From Posidonia oceanica (taxonomy: Eukaryota; Streptophyta; Magnoliopsida; Alismatales; Posidoniaceae), in NCBI GenBank assembly GCA_037176725.1, contig JAZBRS010000049.1:39672001-39736000 (forward strand): a DNA stretch of 64,000 nt. Direction: 5' to 3'. Positions 55,226-64,000 of this stretch are shown one piece after another (the first letter of the stretch is position 1; each line of letters begins with the position of its first letter). Position numbers and translations under genes: made by a program. The notes under the pieces are model-generated. The model ran no database searches. It was not told where the DNA came from and worked only from the letters and a program-made list of their open reading frames with translations.

Positions 55226-55440
55226 ATATATGTGGGATGATAAGTTGACGGACCTATCACCGAGCAGTTAGGGCTGCCAGCCCGGTGATGAGTTGACGGA
55301 CCCATCGCTGGATAGTTAGGGCTATCAGCTTGAGGGTGATAGGTTAACGGACGTATCGCTGAGCAGTTAGGGCAGCCAGTCAGGATAGACATTTTGACAG
55401 GCGTCAACCGGGCAGTTAGGGCTGCCATCCCGGTGCAGAT
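55226..55440 (-). repeat. Hairpin-module array in the T5 3' region, part 2
   Basis: Four to five units. GATAG-TTAGGG-CTATC at 55311-55326 and GGCAG-TTAGGG-CTGCC at 55411-55426 differ by paired changes in the arms with the loop unchanged. Confidence 0.83.
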
Positions 55441-55575
55441 GAAAAAGAGGAGTGCATGTTTTTGGTTTTTGCTGATTTATGATTTTTATGTTTTTCGTTA
55501 GGCCAGAAAACGCAAAACAAAACGGGAATAAAGAAACGACGATGCAAAAATCAAAAGAGAGGTATGAGAGACTTA

Positions 55576-55577
55576 CC
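55576..55577 (-). other. Splice donor at the end of T5 gag
   Basis: Minus strand GCTGACAG|GTAAGTCTC, a full match to the donor consensus, placed just after the last gag-like codons (PPSRGC). Confidence 0.5.
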
Positions 55578-56910
55578 TGTCAGCAACCTCGGGAGGGAGG
55601 TGTTGGGTCCGCTCCTACGCTGCTGGCGCTACCATGGCGTCTCTGACCGCGTGCTCTCTTATCCTGGCATGGCCATTCTGGCTGACCCAAGGAAACAAGA
55701 GGCTCAAAATATGGGACAGCAAAGGGGGCTGGAATGAATCCGATGGGGTCAGAGAGATTCGTCGGGGGAGAGATAAAGTCGGGAGTGCTGCGATTGACTC
55801 CCGAGGACCCGGCATCCTCAAAGCTTGCAAATCTAGGCAAGGGATGGCTGGGTAAACCAATGTACGCTGGTGCTGGCGAAGGTGCCGAGTCTGCCTCCTG
55901 CACGCTGACGCGAAGAATCCTTCGATAAATCAGGAGCTGAACGGCATCCCGCAAAGTGAGACGGTTACCAGTCGAGTGCCCCGAGGCTCAGTGGAAACTG
56001 CAAAACAAATGAGCTCGATGCCATGCCGGGAGTTGATCCGACGGTGGACAAATCTCAGGCAGCGTCAAAAGATGAGCAACCTTGGGGAAAAAGGAACCAA
56101 GTGACTTGCCCAAGGGAGTGAAGTTAGAAAGCCGACGGTGGGCACACTTCCTTCCTGGCTGCAACTCCTGAGGAGTAGGGAGTGCAGGCGGCTCAAGGCG
56201 GCTAGGGGGCACGACCAGAAAAGGTGTCGATGGTGCAGGGGCAGAGGGTGCAGGGAAGGAGGACGCAAGAGCGGATAACTGGCTCTGCATGGCCTGAGCT
56301 AGGGCCTGCATTTCTTGAGCCAGCCGGGAGAGGGATCGGACCTACTGAGCTAGGGCTGCTAAGGCAGTGGAGTCAAGGGTCGCACGGAACACAAAGGACT
56401 CTGAGGCAGGCAAAGACAGGCCAGGTAGGGCTATCAAAGGTGGCATGACAGGAGAACCTGAGGGGGTAAAGGTAGATGCCTCAGCACGAGAACCTAAGGT
56501 TAAACGCGAAGGGAACGAAGGTACAGCCGACAGTGGACGCGACGCCTCAACGGGTGAGGGAGGCGATACCCCAGCATGGGATACCGCAGACGATCCCCAA
56601 GGTAGGGGAGTAGATAGGCCAGACAGAAGGATAACAGTTGTGGGTCCAAAAGACATGGTTGAAGGACAAAGAGGCTGACCCACAGATAGAGGAGGCACCT
56701 GACAGCTCAGTCCACCGGTGTCGGGTGAAAGCGGGGGCTGACTCTGTGCCTCAGCATGAGGTGCCACAGGTAGTGAGAGGGCATAGGTTGCTGGACCACG
56801 GAGTGCTCCTGGAGGTGGTGCCAGGAGAAAGGGGCGGACTTACTATCAACCCCGGAATCAGTGGGAGGCGACGAACCAAAGGAGGGATCCCCCATGGTAA
56901 TGGAGAAGAT
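55578..56910 (-). pseudogene. T5 gag-related sequence
   Basis: The minus strand gives a Pro/Ser-rich N-terminal part (56342-56767), then CPPSDQLPAWHRAHLFCSFH, a stop, and ASGHSTGNRLTLRDAVQLL. This matches the T1 block PHWFKANLFYNFH, stop, SVGHSTDNCYTLWNAIQDL, including a stop at the same place. The gag core (DFDKYDGRGYP in T1) is absent, so the gag is either internally deleted or strongly diverged. C-terminal part: SAPSPAPAYIGLPSHPLPRF and onward. Confidence 0.7.
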
Positions 56911-57262
56911 CCAGACAGCCAAGACACGGAGCAGGACAGTCAGAAACTATAAGCATGCATAGGGAGCAGATGCAACCCAAAGACGCACAATCGGGCGCGG
57001 CTCGAGACTTGCGAAAACAAACAAAGCAGTTAGGTAGCAGCAAAGTTATTTAGTTTTGGCATGAATGACACACATGCAAATAAATGCCCTAGTATGCGCT
57101 CACTCACCATGCATGTCCTGAGTAGGCGGCCTACTCGGACACACTCATGGGTATGGGTTTATTGACTCAAGGTCAGAAAAATTAGGTCCCTGTCTAGACC
57201 CTAGCCAGAGCTCAAGTATAACGGGTGGTGCGTTAGTGGCGTTGACCCTGCCGAAGCCTGGG
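56911..57262 (-). other. T5 leader
   Basis: Aligns with the T1 leader at 13440-13680: ggcatgaatgaca and ggtcagaaaaa...taggtccc are shared, as are the closing ccgccgaagc/ctgccgaagc bases. No gene. Cut at 57262 by E6. Confidence 0.75.
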
Positions 57263-58658
57263 TGATTAGCACATTATTCTTACATGATTTATGCCCATAT
57301 TTATCTCTTTTGTTCATAAATAATATTACTCGAGGTATTTTGTGCAATTTGTGCAGGAACTTTGGACCTAAAGAGAAAAGAGAAAAAGAAGGAAGAAAAA
57401 TGATAAAAGACAAAAAGAAATGCAAATCCAATGATACAAGAAATGCAAATCCGTGGAAGATATCAAATACACTTTTTCCACATGTGTGAATACGAGAAGG
57501 AAGATAAGATAACAGAATCAATCAAGTTCGAGACAAATTATGGCCAGCTGGCACCTCCCAAGCGCCCAAGTGCACAACTGGCGCCTCCTAGGCGCTCCGA
57601 GAAGATTTCATTGATTCAGTCTTTGGCCTTCACATAGATCACTTGGAAAATATCTTGTAATTGAAATTTAGTTTTCTGATTTGTATCCAGATTTGTCTCC
57701 GTGACAGCCAAGTCCTTGTAAGCCAATAAAAGGGGCCCATTGTGTAAACCCTAGCATGCTTCATCTTCCACATTAGGCTTAGACTTTCTTCTTCCAATGT
57801 TTTAGAGTTCTTCAAGCTTAGTTTCTGTTTCTGTTTTTTCTCGTTCACTAATTTAAAAATCGAAAATCAAATTAAAAATATTTCATGATAAGATAGAAGC
57901 TTGTTTTTAGAGCATACATCATATAATTTGCATTTAGAGTAATTTTTATTTCCTGTTATGTTATTTTGGTGATTGCTGGAGGAAAGGTATGTGTTCTCCT
58001 ACTTGATTCTTTGCATTTTAGAGCATATAGTTAGTAGGAAGAACAACTTGTTTGAGCATAATTGTTTGTTGCATATCATTTCAAAGTACCTAAGAGCAAA
58101 ACCTATAGCACAAGATAATGTGGGGATTTCATCACCCTTCTTTAGTCCACAAACAACAAAAGCAAGCATTGAGCATTGACCTAAACTTCTATTAAAATCA
58201 AGTAGACATTGGCCCCTATGGTTCGAGCTCAATAGGACAAGTAAAACCTAGACAGAATTGAATTTAAAATTCTTACTCCTTGTTGGTGTCTAAGAAAAGT
58301 GGTTCAAGAGGCCCAACCTCTTAAAAGGCAAAGTGGTTATTTAATTAGGCTAACTCGTTTTGAGAAATTTTGAACCAAGGATCTTGAAGCTTAACTTGGA
58401 AGTTAGGAGCTGTCTAGATTTTAGGTCAACAGTAGAATTAAGATTTGTTTGACTTGTGTGATTAGATTAGGCATCTTTCTCCTCTGTCTATAATCTTCTT
58501 GTCTATTTAGTTCATATTATCTCATCTTTTCTTCTTTTCTATTTTCATTGCATTTTGTTTTAAAATATTTTTTTTTAAAAAGTTTCATCAAGTGCATGCC
58601 CGTTTGGGTCCGTGATTTGACTCATCGTCTCATCTGTGTCAAACCCAAAGAATTTGAA
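57263..58658 (+). repeat. E6 5' LTR and leader, boundary not resolved
   Basis: No second LTR is in the window, so the LTR end cannot be fixed. CAATAAAAGG near 57725 may act as a TATA-type element. A pair of palindromic units, CTGGCACCTCCCAAGCGCC and CTGGCGCCTCCTAGGCGC, lies at 57548-57600. I could not find the tRNA-Asp-type primer site usual for Athila. Confidence 0.6.
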
Positions 58659-60412
58659 ATGGCTGATGAAGTGCATAATCCATCTCTAGCCTTAGAAGCC
58701 AGATGGTGAGACTTGCACAACTATCATGCATTAGACTCTCAAATGCTAATGGCAACAATTTTGAACTCAAATCTAATTATATTGGTCAGTTGCCTAAGTT
58801 CATGGGTCTAGAATCTGAAGATGCTTATAGGTTCATCAATGAATTTGAGGAGGTGTGTAGTATGATGAAGTTAAAGTAGTTGTCCGATGATGCAGTCCGA
58901 TTAAGATTCATTCCTCTTGCATTAAAAGACAATGCTAAAAAATGGCTTTATAGTCTATCAACTAATTCAATCACCACTTGGGCCCAATTTTGCACTATAT
59001 TTCTAAAAAAGTATTATCCTATTCAGAAGACCCTCAAATTTAGAAATGAAATTCATTCATCTAAACAACAGAGTGGTGAGTCTTTCTGGAAGTATTTTGA
59101 TAGATTTAAGGATCTCTTAGCCCAGTATCTGCACCATGATATTGAAAAATGGAGACTATGCCAAATAATTTAAGAGGATTTAGATATTTCAACTAGGACC
59201 ATGCTTGAGTCTATGTGTCACGAAGGATTCATGAAGAAAAATGAGAAAGATGCATGGGAATTCCTAGGAGAATTAGCTGAGATAACAATGTAGTGGGAAA
59301 GTACAAATGATCAATTAATTGATAAATCCACACCCTCTAAAGGCGGTATTCACAAAATAGAGTCTTCTATAGCCACTGAAGCCAAATACAACACACTAGC
59401 TCGTAGGTTAGAAGCTCTAGAGATGAAGGAGAAAGTCTAGGTAAACCAAGTGTCTGATCGAGTTCCTTGGTGTCAAGGTTGTCACATGAGGGGTCATGTG
59501 ATGGAAGAGTGTCCTTCAGTCGGAGGTCAACCTAATTTTGGACTTGAACAATTAAATGCAACCTTTGGTAGGCCCCGAAATGATCCATATGCCTCAACTT
59601 ACATTCTAGGATGGAGGAATCATCCTAATTTTTCTTGGAACCAGCAACCTGATTAAGGAAGCAATAATTTTGCTTTCTCCTAAGGCCAACAACAGCACTC
59701 AAATCATTTTATGCCCAATCAACCTGTCCAACAGAACTTTAATGCAGGATCACAACCCAACCCACCTCCAGGATTTAATGACAGTGAGAGGAGAATGAGC
59801 ACTCTGGAGGAAGGCGTGGAAGCCCATCTCAATGCTAACTCTCAAACAAATACTAGCATGGCTGCAAATACGCAAGCCATATCTTGAATCGAGATGCAAT
59901 TAAGTCAGCTAGCCACATGGGTTGGAGGGAGAGAGAAAGAAACCTTCCCTAGTCAACCTGTACCAAACCCTAGAGGTCAAGCCCAAAATCCAAATCAAGG
60001 ACAGGTTCATGTGATTCAAGATGACCAGGTCAACCATGTTAATGCTGTCGTTACATTAAGATCTGAAAATCATGTAGACAACCATGTTGTCATGCCTGAT
60101 CATGCTGTTAGGATTCAGAAGTACTCACCTTCTGACTCGACTACACCAGTCCAATCCCACTCAGGCCAATCTGAGGAGCCTGAGAATTCTGAAGAACCTG
60201 ACAAACAGGTTGGGCCCAATAATGAGTCATCTGTGAAGCCCATACAAAAATCCATTGTTCCATTTCCTAATAGGCTCAAAAATAAAATGGAATCTGCACA
60301 AATGGAAAAGATATTAGAGGTGTTTAGGCAAGTTAAGGTAAATATTCCTCTCTTAGATGCTATCCAACAGGTCCCTACTTATGCTAAATACCTTAAGGAC
60401 TTGTGCACTTGA
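58659..60412 (+). pseudogene. E6 gag, degraded
   Basis: ATG at 58659 opens MADEVHNPSLALEARW, then a TGA and a frameshift near 58735. From 58742 one frame runs on: NNFELKSNYIGQLPKFMG, the gag core KWLYSLSTNSITTWAQF and EIHSSKQQSGESFWKYFDRF. A zinc knuckle CQGCHMRGHVMEEC (59471-59512) and QLSQLATWVGGREK follow. Stops stand at about 58878, 59171, 59292, 59438, 59654, 59682, 59885 and 60410. Several are TAG/TAA where Gln is likely. Confidence 0.87.
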
Positions 60413-60849
60413 AAGAGAACCATAAATGTGCCTAAGAAAGATTTTCTAGCAGCCAATGTCAGTTCTATTTTGACAAATCAATTACCTATGAAGTATAAGG
60501 ACCCTGGAAGTCCCACAATCTCATGTACAATAGGTAACACTTTGATTAATAGGGCTTTGCTAGATTTAGGAGCTAGTGTCAATCTATTGCCATACTCGAT
60601 GTATGAGCAATTAGAGCTAGCGAATTGAAACCAACTAAGGTAACATTACAGTTGGCTGATAGATCAATCAAGATGCCTAAAGGAATCGTTGAAGACGTTC
60701 TAATCAAGGTTGGTGACTTTGTATATCCTGTAGATTTTGTGATCTTAGAAACCCAACCCTTGACCAATCTTAAAGGCCAAATCCCAGTTATCCTAGGTTG
60801 ACCCTTCCTAGCTACAACCAATGCCTTAATCAACTGTCAAAATGGTTCA
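60413..60849 (+). pseudogene. E6 protease
   Basis: Same frame as gag: KDPGSPTISCTIGNTLINRA, then LLDLGASVNLLPYSMYEQL with the active-site Asp. A one-base frameshift near 60622 moves the rest (LKPTKVTLQLADRSIKMPKG ... GQIPVILG) to the next frame. A TGA follows VILG, where Arg is expected. Confidence 0.85.
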
Positions 60850-62330
60850 ATGAGACTGAATTATGGAGATTTAACTGTCACACTTAACATTTTTAATTTG
60901 GATAAGCAGTTAATCAATGAACCAGATGAGACATTCGATGTTAATATGATTGAAGATTTCTCAGAAGAAGAAGACATAATAGAGGACAAATTTGATTTTG
61001 ATCTAGGCTACTTTGACCAAAGTTTTGAGGAGATTTTCGAAGATGAATTAATGTTTGTTGAAGAAGCCAATGAGTTAACCCAATTTAGGACCCAAAAGTC
61101 CAACAAGTGGTATAACCCTCGTCTAGAGCCTATCATATCTGAGCCCAGACCAAGCCTTAAGCCATCCTTTGAGGAACCACCTACACTAGAGCTTAAACCT
61201 TTGCCTGAACACCTCAAGTATGCCTATTTAGGGAAAGATCATACCCTTCCTGTTATCATCGCAGCAGACTTGACTCAGAGTCAAGAAACGGCTTTGTTAA
61301 CCGTCCTTAGTGAGAATAAGGAAGCCATAGGATGGACCATGGCTGATATCAAGGGGATTAGTCCAACAATTGTGCAACATCGGATTCGCTTGATAGAGGA
61401 AGCCCATCCAGCTAAAGATCCACAAAGGTGGTTGAACCCTGTAATGAAAGAAGTGGTTAGAAAAGACATACAGAAGTGCCTTGATAATGGGATCATTTAT
61501 CCCATCTCTGATAGCACATGGGTAAGTCTGGTCCAAGTGGTTCCAAAGAAATCTGGAATTACTGTAATTCAAAATGATAACAATGAGCTTGTCCCCACTC
61601 GCATCCAAATAGGATGGTGAGTATGTATAGACTACAGGAAGCTAAATGCGGCAAACAGGAAAGACCATTTTCCTTTGCCATTCATTGATCAGAAGTTGGA
61701 AAGGTTAGCCGGACATGAGTATTACTGTTTTCTTGATGGATACTTCGGTTATAACCAAATTCCTATTGCTCCTGAGGATCAAGAGAAGACCACCTTCACC
61801 TGCCCTTTTGGAACCTTTGCCTATTGTCACATGCCCTTTGGGCAATGCAATGCTCCAGCCACGTTCCAAAGATGCATGGTGAGCATCTTCTCTGACATGG
61901 TGGAAAGATTTATAGAAATCTTCATGGATGACTTTTCCATTTTTGGATCCACATTTTCTGAATGCCTCCATCATCTTGAGCTAGTGTTAAAAAGATGCAC
62001 AGAAAAGAATTTGACACTGAATTGGGAAAAATGTCACTTCATGGTCCAACAAGCCATTGTTTTGGGCCATATTATCTCAAAAAAGGGCATCGAAGTGGAC
62101 CAAGCAAAAGTGGACCTTATAGAAAATCTTCCTCCACCAACAAATGTCAAGAATATTAAGGCCTTCTTAGGACATGCAGGATTTTATAGAAGATTTATTA
62201 AGGATTATAGCAAGGTTGCTAAACCCTTAACTAATCAATTATCTAACGATGTCCCTTTTGACTTCTCCCTTGAATGCCTCAAGGCATTTGAACGTCTTAA
62301 GAAGGAGTTGACTTTAGCTCCTATCATTCA
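60850..62330 (+). pseudogene. E6 reverse transcriptase
   Basis: Acidic lead (61000-61090), then ALLTVLSENKEAIGWTMADI, a TGA at 61618-61620 inside [19 protein letters not shown] where Arg is expected, [35 protein letters not shown] and the catalytic FMDDFS at 61921-61938. Downstream: [19 protein letters not shown]. One stop only, so the RT is better kept than gag. Confidence 0.92.
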
Positions 62331-62715
62331 CCTACCTGAGTGGACCCAACCTTTTGAGCTCATGTGCGATGCATCTGATTATGCAATCGGTGCGGTGTTA
62401 GGTCAAAGGATTGACAAGTTGCCTCATGTGATCTACTATGCTAGTAGAACACTGAATGATGCTCGATTAAATTTTTCTACCACTGAGAAGGAATTTTTGG
62501 CCGTGATATTTGCTCTAGAGAAATTTCGGTCCTACTTAACTGGGTCTCACATCATAATCTACACGGACCATGCAGCAATAAAACATCTTTTAGCAAAGAA
62601 GGATGCAAAAGCCCGGCTAATTAGGTGCATCCTACTTCTTCAAGAATTTGATCTTAAAATTAGGGACAAAAAGGGTTGCGAGAATGTGGTAGCTGACCAT
62701 TTGTCCCATCTAAAT
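62331..62715 (+). pseudogene. E6 RNase H
   Basis: [19 protein letters not shown] carries the catalytic Asp, then [20 protein letters not shown] (Glu), [13 protein letters not shown] (Asp) and [13 protein letters not shown] (last Asp). Complete set of acidic residues, open frame. Unlike T1 and T2 there is no second RNase H. Confidence 0.92.
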
Positions 62716-64000
62716 CTTGAACCATCTAATGACCCTTCAATCAATGATAGTTTCCCTGATGAACAGTTATTGGCAATTTCGTCTGAACCTTGGTTTGCAG
62801 ACATAGTCAATTACTTAGTAACTAGTACCACTCCCACATACTGGTCTAATCAAGATAGGCATAAATTCATGTCCCAAGTAAAATTCTTTTACTGGGACGA
62901 TCCATATATCTTTAAGTACTGTCCTGACCAGATCGTTAGGAGATGCATTCCAGACCAAGAGGTTAGAAGTGTGCTGTCTTTTTGTCATGATTAGGCCTGT
63001 GGAGGTCATTTTGGGCCCAAGAAAACAACTACCAAGGTGCTTCAATGTGAATTTTACTGGCCTACTTTGTTTAAAGATGCGTATGAATACTGCAAGAGTT
63101 GTAATAGGTGTCAAAAGTTGGGTAGGATCACAAGAAGGAATATGATGCCATTACAATCCATATTAGAAGTGGAGATTTTTGATGTGTGGGGAATTGATTT
63201 TATGGGTCCATTTCCTAATTCTCATGGCTATTTATACGTTTTTGTGGCAGTTGATTATGTGTCCAAATGGATAGAGGCTATACCATGTAAATCTAATGAC
63301 AACAAGGTGGGCATTGAATTCCTAAAAGAGCATATTTTTACCAGGTTTGGTGTGCCACAAGCCATCATCAGTGATAGGGGCACACATTTTTGTAACTGAT
63401 CATTTGAAGCCTTGTGAAAATGTATTCTATCACCCACAAGCTTGCCACTCCATATCATCCTCAAACAAGTGGCCAAGTGGAGGTATCTAATAGGCAAATC
63501 AAGCAAATTTTGGAGAAAATGGTTAAGCCAAATAGAAAAGATTGGTCTGAGAAGATAAATGATGCATTATGGGCCCATCGGACTGCATTTATGACCAATT
63601 TAGGAATGTCTCCGTATAGGCTTGTTTTTGGAAAAGCTTGTCATCTACTTGTCGAGTTAGAGCATAAGGCATTGTGGGCTATCAAGCAATTAACCCTGGA
63701 CTTAGAATCAACGGGGCAGAAAAGAAAATTACTATTAGCTGAACTTGAAGAATTGAGGAATGAAGCATATGACAACTTGAAAATCACTAAGGAGAAAACC
63801 AAAATCTTTCATGATAAAAGAATTCTAAGGAAATCATTTTTACCAGGTCAGAAGTTTCTCCTTTATAACTCCAGACTCCAAGTTTTTCCAGGCAAATTAA
63901 GGTCCAGATGGACTATACCTTATGTGGTTAAAAGTGTGTATCCTAATGGAGCGGTAGAAATTGAAAATCCTAAGAACAGTGAAATTTTCAAAGTCAATGG
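62716..64000 (+). pseudogene. E6 integrase, cut by window edge
   Basis: SFCHD, a TAG at 62992-62994, then GGHFGPKKTTTKVLQ and CKSCNRCQK (zinc module). The core follows: WGIDFMGPFPNSHG (Asp), ISDRGTHFCN (Asp), a TGA and a frameshift near 63415, and [17 protein letters not shown] (Glu). The C-terminal part reads [18 protein letters not shown] and [17 protein letters not shown]. The sequence ends in mid-domain. Confidence 0.9.

Larger units (their letters stand above)
51831..57262 (-). mobile_element. T5: Tat-related element without pol, incomplete
   Basis: Reading leftwards: leader (56950-57262), gag (about 55578-56900), a 3' region with hairpin repeats (52052-55576), polypurine tract (52036-52050) and the first 205 bp of a 3' LTR (51831-52035). 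No pol motif lies between gag and the 3' region. Either pol was deleted or this is a non-autonomous form. The 5' end is cut by the insertion of E6 and the 3' LTR is cut at the junction with T2. Confidence 0.78.
57263..64000 (+). mobile_element. E6: Athila-lineage Ty3/Gypsy element, right end outside window
   Basis: The left edge is where the T5 leader stops aligning with T1; TGATTAGCACATTATT follows and suits an LTR start. Gag, protease, RT, RNase H and integrase follow in order on the plus strand. The RT motif FMDDFS, the protease form DLGASVNLLPYS and the integrase WGIDFMGPFPNSHG are those of the Athila lineage, which has a single RNase H. At least three frameshifts and about ten stops make it inactive. 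The window ends inside the integrase C-terminus. Confidence 0.88.

Overview
This is plant nuclear DNA, and I find no host gene in it. The window is a pile of nested Ty3/Gypsy LTR retrotransposons. Giant Tat-lineage elements (LTRs of about 5.8-6.2 kb, two RNase H domains), one gag-only element and one Athila-lineage element account for almost all 64 kb. Tat and Athila lineages are angiosperm-typical, and interstitial TTTAGGG runs also fit a plant; the species cannot be told. The setting looks like old, silent heterochromatin: gag and pol frames carry many stops that look like C-to-T changes.

Layout. (1) 1-26465: T1, a Tat element on the minus strand. It has the start of the 3' LTR (1-118), a polypurine tract, a 3' noncoding region with a hairpin array (641-1545), an intact 383-codon 3' ORF (2023-3174), integrase, archaeal-type RNase H, Gypsy RNase H, RT, linker, protease, gag, leader and a 6.2-kb 5' LTR (14450-26465). 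That 5' LTR is split by S1, a 5,797-bp solo LTR of the same family in the opposite orientation (15141-20937, duplication GACAT on both sides). (2) 26466-27227 and 43286-51830: T2, an older Tat element (minus) into which T1 inserted. Its 3' ORF is also split by S2, a solo LTR (27228-43285, duplication GAAGC). (3) S2 is split by E3 (30969-40844, plus, duplication GGTGC), a complete LTR element with only a gag gene, and by a small poly(A)-tailed retroposed fragment (42046-42496, minus). (4) 51831-57262: T5, a Tat relative (minus) with gag and a 3' region but no pol. (5) 57263-64000: E6, an Athila-lineage element (plus) that runs off the right edge.

How the parts relate. The nesting gives an order of events: T2 first; then T1 and S2 into T2; then S1 into T1, and E3 and the retroposed fragment into S2; E6 into T5. 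The most interesting material is noncoding. There are three families of short hairpin modules: GAT...ATC stems with compensating changes in the Tat 3' regions; GGCAC-N8-GTGCC units inside the LTR; and CGCC-N9-GGCG units in E3. There is also a splice donor kept in all three large LTRs and a matching acceptor directly before the 3' ORF, which together suggest a spliced, env-position message. Domain names are assigned by motif recognition only; no database search was possible.
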